In this document: positions 11,369 to 20,538 of the stretch, piece by piece
How positions within the stretch are numbered: the stretch's first letter is position 1
Layout of the letters: each line of letters opens with the position of its first letter
Origin: Candidatus Gastranaerophilales bacterium
Lineage (GTDB): Bacteria > Cyanobacteriota > Vampirovibrionia > Gastranaerophilales > Gastranaerophilaceae
DNA length: 43,946 nucleotides
Assembly (NCBI GenBank): GCA_944325605.1
Contig: CALVAX010000014.1
Coordinates: 1-43,946, forward strand
Reading direction: 5' to 3'
Position numbers and translations under genes: made by a program
The notes under the pieces: generated by a model
What the model was told of the DNA's origin: nothing
What the model saw: only the letters and a program-made list of their open reading frames with translations
Database searches by the model: none

Positions 11369-12137
11369 ATGCTGAAACATAGATGTAGTGTTGATTTGCG
11401 GGGGGAGGGGGCACCCGAATTTAAGCTCTCCTAGGGTTTTTAGACCAATTCGTGCTGTAAAATCTGCTTTTACCATGGCCGAAGTTTTAATAACTATCGG
11501 CATAATCGGGATTGTAATAGCTATGACTCTGCCGGCTTTGATTCAAAAATACAGAAATAAAGTTGTTTAAACCCGTCTTGTTTATTTTTATTCAGTAATT
11601 AATCAGGCAATCCGAATTTCCGAGTCTGTCAACGGAGATAAAAAATACTGGTTTCAAAATGCTGACAACTGGAATGAAGATCATACAGAAAATGGCAAGC
11701 TCGTCTGGCTTGAAACATATCTGTTACCGTATTTGGACGGAGTTACCTGCCGGTTTACAAAGGAGATAAGCGCTACTAATCCGGTTTGCTATTTCAAAGC
11801 CGGCGGAGCTTTTATGAGCGTAAATGGCGGAACCGGAGATGTGGCAAACAATCAGGATTGGCTGTTCTGGCCCGGAGATCCCCTGAAATGCTGGCCTGTT
11901 CGTGAAGGTACTTCCGGAGTTTGTGTTTTTGCCTTTTATTATTCTCCTAATGACAAAAATGACAATAATACAACCCAGTTTTTTGAACCGTGGAAAGTTA
12001 ATTGGGATGGAAAAGTTGAAACTCTGTATAGAGAATGCTGGAATTCTTCTTTAACCTACAACAGACCCTGCGCTTCAATAATTGAATATTACGGCTGGAA
12101 AATTCCAAAGGATTATCCGTATAAAGTCAGATATTAA
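11369..12137 (+). pseudogene. Type IV pilin-like gene, frameshifted and with an internal stop
   Basis: A good ribosome site (AAGGAGAG) precedes ATG 11369, but that frame ends at TAG after 21 codons. The pilin body, with AFTMAEVLITIGIIGIVIAMTLP (two pieces: AFTMAEVLIT then IGIIGIVIAMTLP), is in another frame. The shift maps to a G-rich tract, six G, A, five G (11400-11411); removing one G would restore one frame from the ATG. A second lesion is an in-frame TAA at 11568-11570, where the flanking reading NKVV-stop-TRLVYFYSVINQAIR suggests a former GAA codon. The same frame then runs open to 12137, ending in a C-terminal head domain. With two lesions it is most simply a pseudogene, though the first resembles the G tract in the pilin gene at 38624. 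Confidence 0.8.
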
Positions 12138-12147
12138 TATGATTTAT

Positions 12148-12175
12148 TTGAAAAATAATTTGTTCCTGATATAAT
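12148..12175 (+). promoter_or_regulatory. Predicted prfA promoter giving a leaderless mRNA
   Basis: TTGAAA (12148-12153), 16-nt spacer, TATAAT (12170-12175). The prfA ATG begins 6 nt after the -10 box, where transcription itself is expected to start, and there is no Shine-Dalgarno sequence. Confidence 0.6.
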
Positions 12176-12181
12176 CAGGTT

Positions 12182-13264
12182 ATGAAAGATATGTTAGACA
12201 AAATTCTTCAAATAGAAAAGAAGTACAACGAACTTGGCGTGACGCTTTCTGATCCTGCCGTAATTCAGGATTATAACAGGTTTAGAGATCTTTCCAAACA
12301 AAGAAAATCAATGGAAGAAACTGTTCATCTTTATTACGACTGGAAAAAAGCGGTCGATGCAATAGCTGAAGCCAAAGAAATGATAAAATCCGAACACGAT
12401 GATGAGATGAAAGCATTTCTGAAAGCCGAAATGGAAGCAAACGAAGCCAAACTGCCGGAATATGAAGAAAAAATGAAAATCCTTCTTCTTCCCCGCGACC
12501 CGATGGACGACAAGGACATTATCCTTGAAATCAGAGGAGGCGCCGGCGGAGATGAAGCAAACATTTTTGCGGGCGACCTTGCCAGAATGTATATGCGCTA
12601 TGCCGACAAAAAAGGCTGGCAGACACAAATTCTGTCAAAAACCGAATGCGAAGCCGGCGGTTATTCGGAAATTATTATTTCAATCAAAGGCGATGCTGTT
12701 TATTCTCAATTGAAGTATGAATCCGGTGTTCACCGTGTCCAGAGGGTTCCGGCAACAGAATCTCAGGGACGAGTTCACACATCCACCGCAACAGTGGCTG
12801 TAATGCCCGAAGTCGATGATGTTGAAGTTGAACTTAATATGAATGATATTGAAATCACAACAGCACGTTCAGGCGGCGCAGGCGGTCAGAATGTCAACAA
12901 AGTTGAAACCGCAGCCAGAGTGTTCCACAAGCCAACTGGAATAATGATTTTCTGTACGGAAGAACGCTCACAGCTTCAGAACAAAGAGCGTGCACTTCAA
13001 ATATTGAAAGCAAAGCTTTACGATATGGAAGTCCAGAAGCAGATGAAGGAAATTACAGACCTTCGCCGCTCACAGGTTGGAACAGGCGACAGAAGCGAAA
13101 GAATTCGAACTTACAACTTCCCGCAGGGGCGTCTGACTGACCACAGGCTTAACCACAATCTCAATGTCTGGACGGTTATCGACGGCGATCTGGATGAGTT
13201 GATAAAGCTTTTGATGGAATATGATCAGAAATTGAAACTGGAAAAACTGGCAGAGGTGAATTAG
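12182..13264 (+). CDS. prfA: Peptide chain release factor 1
   Basis: RF1 reads UAA and UAG in the ribosomal A site and triggers release of the finished chain. The 360-residue product has the stop-recognition tripeptide PAT at about 190-192 ([10 protein letters not shown]) and the catalytic GGQ at about 234-236. The stretch [15 protein letters not shown] resembles the cyanobacterial and plastid form. Length is standard. The start ATG 12182 has no ribosome-binding site and sits at the predicted transcription start; ATG 12191 is an alternative. The stop TAG overlaps the GTG start of ylxR by one base. RF1 here heads the ylxR-infB operon, where many bacteria have rimP-nusA. Confidence 0.96.
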   Translation: MKDMLDKILQIEKKYNELGVTLSDPAVIQDYNRFRDLSKQRKSMEETVHLYYDWKKAVDAIAEAKEMIKSEHDDEMKAFLKAEMEANEAKLPEYEEKMKILLLPRDPMDDKDIILEIRGGAGGDEANIFAGDLARMYMRYADKKGWQTQILSKTECEAGGYSEIIISIKGDAVYSQLKYESGVHRVQRVPATESQGRVHTSTATVAVMPEVDDVEVELNMNDIEITTARSGGAGGQNVNKVETAARVFHKPTGIMIFCTEERSQLQNKERALQILKAKLYDMEVQKQMKEITDLRRSQVGTGDRSERIRTYNFPQGRLTDHRLNHNLNVWTVIDGDLDELIKLLMEYDQKLKLEKLAEVN

Positions 13265-13509
13265 TGACAGACAGAAAGTGCGCCGGATGCGGAGAAATTA
13301 AAAACAGAGAAGATTTAATCAAAATCACCAGACAAAATTCCGGCGGCGGCTTAGTTATCAACCCTGACTCCAAAGTATTTGGCAGATCGGTATATCTTTG
13401 CTATAATAAAACGTGTATAGAGAATGCTTTTAAGAAAAACCGAATATCAAAAGCATTGAAAACCTCCGTACCTTTAGAACTGAAAGGGAAATTAATAAAT
13501 GAGTTTTGA
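13264..13509 (+). CDS. ylxR: YlxR (DUF448) RNA-binding protein
   Basis: A small basic protein of 81 residues in the YlxR/RnpM family, known to bind RNA and, in Firmicutes, to modulate RNase P. Typical features are RKCAGCGEIKNREDLI at the N-terminus and the central GRSVYLCYNKTCIENAFKKN motif. The start is GTG 13264, sharing its first base with the prfA stop codon, so translation is coupled. Its 3' end overlaps infB by 11 nt, the usual arrangement in the nusA-infB operon. Confidence 0.93.
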   Translation: MTDRKCAGCGEIKNREDLIKITRQNSGGGLVINPDSKVFGRSVYLCYNKTCIENAFKKNRISKALKTSVPLELKGKLINEF

Positions 13510-16006
13510 TACAAAAAGAATAAATGAAATAGCAAAAGAATTAAATATGACAAGCAAGGAGATTCTGGAAAAGCTTGCCGCAATGAATATTACAGGAAAA
13601 ACTCATTCAAGCACGCTGACCCCCGATCAGGAAAGAAGATTGAAGGACTTCATAAAAAACGGCCCGAATCAGCCGGCTAAAAAGCCGAAAGCTTTTGTCG
13701 TAAAAAAGGCAAAAGCTCCTGAGCCTGCACCGGAAGCCCCTGTTGTAGAAGAAAAAAAGCCGGAGCCGGAAAAAAAGGAGGAAGTTTCAAAACGTCCTCA
13801 AATAGAAATTATTAAACCGAAAAGCCGTTTGGAGATAGTCCGCAGAGCGCCTCAAAATCAGGGCAATACGTCCGGAAATGCCAAAACTCCTGAAGGTAAA
13901 AAATTCCCGCCTCGTTCAGACAGACCCGAAAGAGGCAAAAAGCCTTTTCAATCTCAAGGTTCAAAAGACGGAGAAAAATCGAAAGAATTTAAAAAAACAG
14001 ACAGACCTGAATCCGGAGAAAGAAAACCTATTCAGCGTCATATAATTTCTCAGGAAATCTATGAAAATAAAGGTTCCGGCAGAAGAAGAAGCGACAATAA
14101 ACATAAAGATAAAGATTTCAATTCTAAAAAAGAAGAACAGGAAAGAATTTCTCTGGAAAAAGCTGCCGCACAAAAGCACAAAAAGCGTGTTCATAAAGAG
14201 GAAGAACATGAAGCCGTCACTCAAATTGTCGTAGACAGAGCCATGACAATCAGCGAACTTGCAGAAAAAATTCAGAAAACCCCTGCTGAGATTGTTAAAT
14301 TTTTAATGTTTCAGGGGATTATGGCAACTGTCAACCAGCTTATAGATATTGACGTTATCAAAAAGATTTGTGCGGAATACAACTTAGAAGTTCTAGATGA
14401 AGATCTGGATGCCTATATGGAAGAAGAGTTGGAGAAAGAGGAAAAACAAAAGGCTCTTTCCGAAGTTGATAAAAAACTTCTCAAAAAACGTGCGCCGGTT
14501 GTTAGTATTATGGGGCACGTAGACCACGGTAAAACCACTTTATTGGACAGTATCAGAGCTTCAAAACACAAAATTGTAGCAACGGAAGTCGGCGGAATTA
14601 CACAGTCAATCGGTGCTTATACTGTTTATCTTGACAACAACAAAGAAAGAAAAATCGTTTTTGTAGACACCCCGGGGCACGAAGCTTTTACGGAGATGAG
14701 AGCAAGAGGTGCTCAGGCAACAGATATTGCAATTCTGGTTGTTGCGGCAGATGATGGTATAATGCCTCAGACTATTGAAGCTATCAACCACGCAAAAGCC
14801 GCTAATGTTCCGATAATCGTTGCCGTGAACAAGGTTGATAAACCTGATGCAAACCCGGATAAAATTCTTCAGCAGTTGACCGAACACGGTCTTGTTCCGG
14901 AAGCCTGGGGCGGTGATACTATTACCGTTAAAGTTTCAGCACTTCAAGGCACAGGTATTGATGAGCTTTTGGAATATATTCTTCTGGTTGCGGATCTTCA
15001 GGATCTTAAAGCTAATCCAAAAGCAGAAGCTTCAGGTGTCGTAATTGAGGCAAACCTTGATAAAGGTAAAGGCCCTGTTGCAACGCTTCTTGTCCAGAAC
15101 GGAACGTTGAGAGTCGGCAACTGTATCGTTGTCGGTACAGCCTGCGGCCGCGTCAGAGCCCTGCTTTCAGACAGCGGTGAAAGAATTACAAAGGCAGAGC
15201 CGTCTACTCCGGTTGAAATTCTGGGCTTAACAGAGGTTCCGCAGGCCGGCGATCATTTTGAAGTTGTTAAAAATGAAAAAGAAATGAAGGCAATTGTTGA
15301 AAAACGCAAACAAAAAGAACGCGATAAACGTCTTGATGCAATGCTTCCGGCACATATCAGACGTGAAGCTGTTGCAGGAGAAGAAGATATTCCTCAGTTG
15401 AATTTGATTATCAAAGCAAACACTCACGGTGCAGCAGAAGCTGTTTCACAGGCGATTGCGCAGCTTGAATCAAAAGAAATCAAGACAAAAATTATTCACG
15501 TCGGTGTCGGCGATATTTCAGAGGCGGATGTAATGCTTGCGTCGGCTTCAAATGCCTTAATTCTGGGCTTTACAGTCAAAGAAGACAGCAATGCGCTTGC
15601 CGCAGCCGAAAGAGAAGGCGTTACAATTAAGAAATATGATATCATCTATCAAATTCTTGAAGATATTGAAAAAACAATGCTTTCATTGTTAGAGCCTGAA
15701 GTTAAAGAAGTGGAACTCGGCAAGGCTGAAGTCCGTCAGGTATTTACGATAGGCAAGACAATAAAAATAGCCGGATGTTATGTTACGGAAGGTAAGATTG
15801 TCAGAAGCAAGGATGCTGTTCTCTACCGTGACGGTAAAGAAATATACAGAGGCGCAATTGACCAGCTTAAGCGTTTCAAAGATGATGTAAAAGAAGTTGC
15901 TCAAGGTTTTGAATGCGGTATTTCTTTTGCAAAATGGAACAACATTGAAGTCGGTGATATCATTGAGGTTTCAACAAAAGAAGAAGTTCAGCGCCAGAGC
16001 TTGTAA
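13499..16006 (+). CDS. infB: Translation initiation factor IF-2
   Basis: IF-2 is the GTPase that brings initiator tRNA to the 30S subunit and promotes subunit joining. The 835-residue protein has an IF2-N module (RINEIAKELNMTSKEILEKL), a long charged and proline/lysine-rich linker (about 60-240), a second IF2-N module, then the G domain: G1 GHVDHGKT (about 339-346), G3 DTPGHEAF, G4 NKVDK and G5 SAL, followed by domains II-IV ending with the C2 initiator-tRNA binding barrel. ATG 13499 follows AAAGGGAAA and lies inside the end of ylxR. rbfA follows after 42 nt. Confidence 0.97.
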   Translation: MSFDTKRINEIAKELNMTSKEILEKLAAMNITGKTHSSTLTPDQERRLKDFIKNGPNQPAKKPKAFVVKKAKAPEPAPEAPVVEEKKPEPEKKEEVSKRPQIEIIKPKSRLEIVRRAPQNQGNTSGNAKTPEGKKFPPRSDRPERGKKPFQSQGSKDGEKSKEFKKTDRPESGERKPIQRHIISQEIYENKGSGRRRSDNKHKDKDFNSKKEEQERISLEKAAAQKHKKRVHKEEEHEAVTQIVVDRAMTISELAEKIQKTPAEIVKFLMFQGIMATVNQLIDIDVIKKICAEYNLEVLDEDLDAYMEEELEKEEKQKALSEVDKKLLKKRAPVVSIMGHVDHGKTTLLDSIRASKHKIVATEVGGITQSIGAYTVYLDNNKERKIVFVDTPGHEAFTEMRARGAQATDIAILVVAADDGIMPQTIEAINHAKAANVPIIVAVNKVDKPDANPDKILQQLTEHGLVPEAWGGDTITVKVSALQGTGIDELLEYILLVADLQDLKANPKAEASGVVIEANLDKGKGPVATLLVQNGTLRVGNCIVVGTACGRVRALLSDSGERITKAEPSTPVEILGLTEVPQAGDHFEVVKNEKEMKAIVEKRKQKERDKRLDAMLPAHIRREAVAGEEDIPQLNLIIKANTHGAAEAVSQAIAQLESKEIKTKIIHVGVGDISEADVMLASASNALILGFTVKEDSNALAAAEREGVTIKKYDIIYQILEDIEKTMLSLLEPEVKEVELGKAEVRQVFTIGKTIKIAGCYVTEGKIVRSKDAVLYRDGKEIYRGAIDQLKRFKDDVKEVAQGFECGISFAKWNNIEVGDIIEVSTKEEVQRQSL

Positions 16007-16048
16007 AATCAGCACTTCCTGTCGCAAAGATATTAAAGGAATATAAAA

Positions 16049-16393
16049 ATGACATTAAGAAATGAAAGAGTCAGAAAAGAATTAATGCGTGATATCTCGG
16101 ACATCTTAAGAAAAGAAATCCGTGGATTAGCAGGTGTTGTGTCTGTTCTGGATGTAGAAGTATCTCATGACAACTCATTTGCCAAAGTAATTTATAGCGT
16201 TCTGGGCAGTCCTGAACAAATAGAAAAGACAAAAGAAATTATAGAAAAGAGCACCCCGAAAGTAAGATATGAAGTTGGCAAAAGAATTCGCCTGAGATTG
16301 ACTCCGGAATTAAAGTTTGTGTACACGGATTCTCTGGAAAAAGGTTCAAAAGTCAGCGAAATTATTGACAAAATTTCAAGAGGAGAAATTTAA
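16049..16393 (+). CDS. rbfA: 30S ribosome-binding factor A
   Basis: RbfA is a single KH-like domain protein needed for late 16S rRNA maturation and cold adaptation. The 114-residue product has the expected N-terminus (LRNERVRKELMRDISDILRKEI), the central VSVLDVEVSHDNSFAKVIYSV segment (read in two parts), and RLRLTPELKFVYTDSLEKG, which are standard RbfA landmarks. AAAGGA precedes ATG 16049. It lies in its common position between infB and truB. Confidence 0.95.
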   Translation: MTLRNERVRKELMRDISDILRKEIRGLAGVVSVLDVEVSHDNSFAKVIYSVLGSPEQIEKTKEIIEKSTPKVRYEVGKRIRLRLTPELKFVYTDSLEKGSKVSEIIDKISRGEI

Positions 16394-16452
16394 CAGTGTG
16401 TTTGTCGTCAAGCGGGGCTGAGATTTCTGGCGGTAAGGCAGAAAAAGCCGTA

Positions 16453-17310
16453 ATGTTCGGGTTTTTAAATGTCAGAAAACCAAAAGGAATAACCTCTCAT
16501 GATGTTGTTTACAAAATCCGCAAAGCTTCCGGCATAAAACAGGTCGGGCACACCGGAACTCTTGACCCTTTTGCTGAAGGCGTTTTGCCTGTTTGTGTAG
16601 GAAAAGCTACAAGGCTGATTGAATATCTTGACGATGATAAAGAGTACCTTGCAGTCGTAAAATTCGGGGTTGAAACAGACACCTATGATCTTGACGGGCA
16701 GGTTGTGAAGAGCTGTGATAAAAAGATTTCAAAAGAGGAACTTGCGGCTGTTATTCCAGAATTCCGAGGTGAAATTATGCAGCTGCCGCCGGCGTTTTCC
16801 GCAATCAAGGTTAACGGAAAAAAACTCTACGAATACGCCAGAAAAGGGCAGACTGTAACAATTGAGCCAAGAAAAGTTTTTATAGAAAAATTGGAATTGA
16901 GAAGTTTTGACTTTGAAAATCAAACGGCTGAAATTGTTGTAAAATGTTCAAAAGGCACGTATATCCGCTCAATTGCGCATGATATCGGCCAAAAGCTAAT
17001 GTGTGGTGCACATCTTGTCGGACTTACAAGAACACAGGCCGGAAAATTCGGAATTGAATATGCTGTTGAACTTGATGAATTTCAAAGTGTTGACGATGTA
17101 AAAAAATATCTTATAAATCCGATAACCATGCTTGATTATGAAAAAATTAAGGTTACGGAAGATGAACACAAAAAAATCTCCAACGGAATGCCAATCCTCA
17201 ATAAGAATGATATTTCATCCGGTCAAGTTGTAATTTTAATTTATAATGATATAATAAATGCAGTCGGACTAACCGATGGTAAAAAAATTGTAATTAAGAA
17301 AGTATTCTGA
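16453..17310 (+). CDS. truB: tRNA pseudouridine-55 synthase
   Basis: TruB makes pseudouridine 55 in the T-loop of tRNAs. The product has the start MFGFLNVRKPKGITSHDVV and the catalytic motif GHTGTLDPFAEGVLPV with the nucleophilic Asp, then LPPAFSAIKVNGKKLYEYAR and KGTYIRSIAHDIG, all typical. I chose ATG 16453 because family similarity begins there (285 residues). An in-frame GTG at 16396 has the better-placed AGGAG (16381-16385) and would add 19 unconserved residues, so the start is uncertain. The next gene begins 2 nt after the stop. Confidence 0.93.
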   Translation: MFGFLNVRKPKGITSHDVVYKIRKASGIKQVGHTGTLDPFAEGVLPVCVGKATRLIEYLDDDKEYLAVVKFGVETDTYDLDGQVVKSCDKKISKEELAAVIPEFRGEIMQLPPAFSAIKVNGKKLYEYARKGQTVTIEPRKVFIEKLELRSFDFENQTAEIVVKCSKGTYIRSIAHDIGQKLMCGAHLVGLTRTQAGKFGIEYAVELDEFQSVDDVKKYLINPITMLDYEKIKVTEDEHKKISNGMPILNKNDISSGQVVILIYNDIINAVGLTDGKKIVIKKVF

Positions 17311-17312
17311 AA

Positions 17313-18215
17313 ATGAAAAAACAATTGGCGGTCTTTATATCAATATTATGCGGGTTTTTCGGGAGCTTCAATCCGGTTTTTTCAAATACCGCATCAGAAT
17401 TTTCCTGTGCGGCTCCGTATGATTTATCATCATCATTAAGCAGTACATTAGGGCATTTTACAGGTATTAATTTTCTTGGCTCTAAAATTGCAGAACAGAT
17501 TTTAAAGTCACAGATTACTAAAAATGCTGACGGGAAATTCAAAGTAGCAGTAAAATCATACAGTGTTGCTGACTTAAAATCCGGACGTTTTAAATCTATG
17601 GAAATTCACGGTAAAAATGTTGTGGCTGACGGAGTTCACTTCAGTTCAATGGATATTCAGACTCTGTGTGATTTCAATTACATTATTTATGATGAGAAAA
17701 AATCAACGGCATTTTTTAAGGAAGATTTTCCAATGAGTTTTGCAGTAACACTTTCGGAAGAAGATCTTAACAACACGATGAAAGATGCCGGATATTTTGA
17801 GCTGATTGAAAAGGTAAACAATTTCGGGAAATCGTTATCATTATTTGAGGTTGAATCAACACAGGCCAAAATCAGAAACAATAAGTTTGTATATGTGTTT
17901 AATCTGAATGTTCCGGTTTTGAACTTTTTCGGGGTTTCAAAAAATTCAAAGTTTTCTGTTGCACTGATGACAAATCTTCGGGTAGAAGAAGGCGAAGTTC
18001 TTCTTGACAATCCGCAGTTTGTAAATTCTTCAGTAAAGGTAGATTTAGGAAGTCTTACAAAAGTTTTTAATTATCTGAACCCGCTTGAGTATTCACTTAA
18101 AGTTATGGAAAATAAAGATGCGGTTTTGAATGTAAGAAATGTAAATATAGTAAATGATAAAATCAACATAACGGGCATAATAAATGTACCGAAGGATGTA
18201 CTAACACAACTATAA
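17313..18215 (+). CDS. Secreted DUF2993 (LmeA-like) protein
   Basis: A 300-residue protein with a signal peptide (basic start, hydrophobic core, likely cleavage after VFS near residue 24). The remainder matches the DUF2993 pattern seen in LmeA-like phospholipid-binding proteins and common in cyanobacteria: a segment around KFKVAVKSYSVADLKSGRFKSM (two pieces, KFKVAVKSYSV and ADLKSGRFKSM) followed by alternating beta strands and a terminal INITGIINVP. A lipid-binding role in the envelope is inferred from family only. It begins 2 nt after truB and is followed by the GerMN gene after 10 nt, so it is in the same operon. Confidence 0.7.
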   Translation: MKKQLAVFISILCGFFGSFNPVFSNTASEFSCAAPYDLSSSLSSTLGHFTGINFLGSKIAEQILKSQITKNADGKFKVAVKSYSVADLKSGRFKSMEIHGKNVVADGVHFSSMDIQTLCDFNYIIYDEKKSTAFFKEDFPMSFAVTLSEEDLNNTMKDAGYFELIEKVNNFGKSLSLFEVESTQAKIRNNKFVYVFNLNVPVLNFFGVSKNSKFSVALMTNLRVEEGEVLLDNPQFVNSSVKVDLGSLTKVFNYLNPLEYSLKVMENKDAVLNVRNVNIVNDKINITGIINVPKDVLTQL

Positions 18216-18225
18216 GGAATAATCT

Positions 18226-18861
18226 ATGGGAAGACGCAAGAAGAAAAATACGGGAAGTAATATAGCCATATTTGTTATAGGTATTCTTTTGACAGCTCTT
18301 GTCGCCTGTGGAGTTTACATAGGTCTTCAATACTGGTCTCCGGGCGATGAAATTGTAGATATTCCACAAAAAACTCCGGTTCAGGTTCCGCCCGAAGAGG
18401 TTAAGCCTCCGCAGACAAAGCCGGAACCGCCAAAGCAGGAAGAATATGTAAATGTATTTTTTATAGGCAAGAATGAGAACAATGAAGAAGTTTACAGAGC
18501 TGTAAAGCGTGTTTATAACGAAAACGTTGACGGTTCCAAAGTTAAATACGCAATAACAAGTCTTGTTCTAGGCCCGAAACCAGCTGAAAAATCAAGCGGT
18601 ATTTATACTGAAATTCCGGCAAATACACAGATTTTAGGAATTACAGAAAAACCTGATAAAGTTATCATCAATTTGTCATCAGCATTTGCAACAGGCGGCG
18701 GAACGGAGAGTGTTTATAAGCGATTATTCCAGCTTATAAAAACAGCCAAACGCAATACCGAAAAAGCGGTTTTCTTGTATATTGAAGGGCAGCAGGCTGA
18801 TGTAATAGGCGGCGACGGAATTATGATAACACAGCCGTTAAGTGAAAATTCTCTGGACTAA
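18226..18861 (+). CDS. GerMN-domain envelope protein
   Basis: A 211-residue protein with a basic N-terminus, one hydrophobic segment at about 13-36, a proline-rich linker (about 48-72) and a C-terminal GerMN domain (about 74-195; VNVFFIGKNENNEEVYRAVKRV, split as VNVFFIGKN and EEVYRAVKRV, and INLSSAFATGGG). GerMN domains occur in the sporulation protein GerM and in cyanobacterial envelope proteins linked to cell-wall enzymes. LVAC-G at 25-29 resembles a lipobox, so it may be a lipoprotein instead of a membrane-spanning protein. AAGGAA precedes ATG 18226. Sporulation is not implied. Confidence 0.8.
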   Translation: MGRRKKKNTGSNIAIFVIGILLTALVACGVYIGLQYWSPGDEIVDIPQKTPVQVPPEEVKPPQTKPEPPKQEEYVNVFFIGKNENNEEVYRAVKRVYNENVDGSKVKYAITSLVLGPKPAEKSSGIYTEIPANTQILGITEKPDKVIINLSSAFATGGGTESVYKRLFQLIKTAKRNTEKAVFLYIEGQQADVIGGDGIMITQPLSENSLD

Positions 18862-18864
18862 CCG

Positions 18865-19131
18865 ATGGAAAAAGACCTTGATTATTATATGAACCTCAAT
18901 TGGACACTTATTGAGGGCGAAGATTTGGATTTTGAGGGTAAACCCTATCATTATGTGATGATAGAGGAAATTCCGAGCTTTTGTTTTTGCGCAAAGACAA
19001 TAGAGAAAGCCCGTGAAAATTACAAAAAGCAGTTGAAACTAACACTTACAGTAATGCTTGAATCAGAAGAACCGATAAGAGAACCGGGAGAGGATGACGG
19101 GGAACCTGATTGGGAAAGCCTTTGCCCCTGA
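18865..19131 (+). CDS. Orphan HicB-like antitoxin-fold protein
   Basis: An 88-residue acidic protein whose middle (YHYVMIEEIPSFCFCAKTIE, then KARENYKKQLKLTLTVMLE) follows the HicB pattern of a partly degraded RNase H-like fold: strand, a loop normally carrying the PGC motif, and the EAxxN-like helix, ending with EPIREPGED. There is no C-terminal DNA-binding domain, and no HicA toxin gene lies next to it. It begins 3 nt after the GerMN gene with only a weak ribosome site, so translation is probably coupled. It may be a solitary HicB-like regulator and not half of a toxin-antitoxin pair. Confidence 0.65.
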   Translation: MEKDLDYYMNLNWTLIEGEDLDFEGKPYHYVMIEEIPSFCFCAKTIEKARENYKKQLKLTLTVMLESEEPIREPGEDDGEPDWESLCP

Positions 19132-19517
19132 GCCGCGACGAGAAAGCGAATAGTGAAGGTGGTTGAACAGTTGAACGGGTGAATGGTTGAATGGTTTGTT
19201 TCGGAATAAAAGACGATAGGACGATAAGACGTTAAGACGAAAAGTTCAAAACAAAGTGAATAAGTGAATAAGTAAATAGGTGAATAAGTGCGTAACATAA
19301 AAAGGCGATAGGGCAATAATGCGATAAGATCATTACATAAATATTTCCCCTCTCCCTTTGGGATGCTAGTTCGAACCTTTAATATAAGTTTCCCTCTCCC
19401 TGCGGGAGAGGGCTAGGGTGAGGGGGCAGACGGAAAGTGAGAAGTGAAGAGTGAAGCGTGAGGAGAGTTGAACAGTTGAACGGGTGAATGGTTGAAGGGT
19501 TTGTTTCGGAAAATAAA

Positions 19518-19592
19518 TTCCCTCTCCCTTGAGGGGAGAGGGAAGAAATTGTTAGTGAGCAGTAGCGAACTTACAATTTCGGATGTGGGTGA
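19518..19592. repeat. Double-hairpin intergenic repeat (copy 2)
   Basis: Almost identical to 174-246: CCCTCTCCC at 19520-19528 paired with GGGAGAGGG, then AAATTGTTAGT paired with ACTTACAATTT around the loop GAGCAGTAGCGA. Confidence 0.75.
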
Positions 19593-20095
19593 TTTGTAAG
19601 TCAGGTTCTAACATAGTGAAGTGTGAAGTGTGAAGAGGGTTGAACAGTTGAAAAGTTGAATGGTTGAAGGGTTAGTTTTGGCATAAATGCGATAAGGAGT
19701 GCCCCATTTTGTCTAAGTCATGTCATTCTGAGGGAGTGAAACGACCGAAGAACCCCATCGCACCCGACATGTCATTCTGAGGGCGAAGCCCGAAGAATCT
19801 CATGGTGTTTTAAGGGGATCCTTCGGCTAAGCCTCAGGATGACAGTAAAATTTTTAAGGAGATCCTTCGGCTTTTCGCACTCGCAGTAAACCGGTATGGC
19901 TGACGCCTTTCACCTTCTGCTCGTGCGCCTCAGGATGACGTTGGGAGCCTGAGATAAACTCAACATGACAAAATTGTGCGGAAAGTGAAGGGTGAAGATG
20001 GTTGAACAGTTTAAGTGGTGAATGGTTGAATGGTTTGTTTCGGAAAATATTTCTCCTCTCCCACAAGGGGCGAGGAAATAATAAAAAACCTCTCC

Positions 20096-20286
20096 CGCGG
20101 CAACAGAAAACCCTCCGACCATTGCATAGCAAACAGGCAATGTTCCGTTTCAGAACAACAAAGCAAGTGTTGTTTGAGCGAAAACGAGTTCACTTGCTTC
20201 AATTGAAACGGTTACAATTGATTAGTGAGTGAAGTGCCTGTCGGGAGCTTCTTTGCGGAACTTTCTTGTCGGCACAAGAAAGTTCC
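20096..20286. repeat. Large multi-hairpin intergenic element (copy 1)
   Basis: Three nested or serial stems: an outer CCGTTTC/GAAACGG stem, an inner AAGCAAGTG/CACTTGCTT stem with loop TTGTTTGAGCGAAAACGAGTT (21 nt; core TTGAGCG...CGAG), and a separate 13-bp hairpin GGAACTTTCTTGT (20257-20269) / ACAAGAAAGTTCC (20274-20286) with loop CGGC. Copies at 31847-32040 and 42848-43040; a diverged one at 33911-34073. This copy is not followed by the promoter module that follows the 31847 and 42848 copies. Confidence 0.8.
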
Positions 20287-20538
20287 ATATAGCAACAAAA
20301 GAAAAGAATGAACATAATAAATAAAAAATATCCAAAGTTGGGCAGGTATGCAACTACCTTTATGGCGCCAGGGAGCTAAGAAGTTTCGGCATAAAGGTGA
20401 TAAGGAGCGCCCCATTTTGTCATGCTGAACTTGTTTCAGCATCTCAAAACTACGAGACCCTGAATTGAGTTCAGGGTGACAATTTTAGCCATTTTTAGCG
20501 GAATTTGCTATATAAGTCCCTAAAAAATGAGAGCAAAT

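Larger units (their letters stand above)
19132..20538. repeat. 1.4-kb repeat-only spacer
   Basis: I see no gene. The block holds GTTGAA-type minisatellites with GTGAAGAGTGA units (about 19139-19200, 19440-19505, 19615-19675, 19978-20040), CCCTCTCCC hairpins (about 19388-19410, 19518-19592, 20050-20075), REP-like palindromes of the CATTCTGAGGGxGAAxxGAAGAATC type in both orientations (about 19720-19930), a large multi-hairpin element (20096-20286), and a GTCATGCTGAACTTGTTTCAG-type palindrome, given as GTCATGCTGAAC / GTTCAGGGTGAC (about 20425-20482). Short open frames here are on repeats. Confidence 0.75.

Noticed and set aside
11568-11570. Recoded TAA (alternative genetic code)
   Set aside because: TAA ends many other genes here and an intact RF1 is present; a single TAA in an already frameshifted gene is a mutation.
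19854-20442. Several open frames of 60-90 codons in the spacer
   Set aside because: They lie on repeat families that recur in other spacers and on both strands, with no ribosome sites or protein-like composition.
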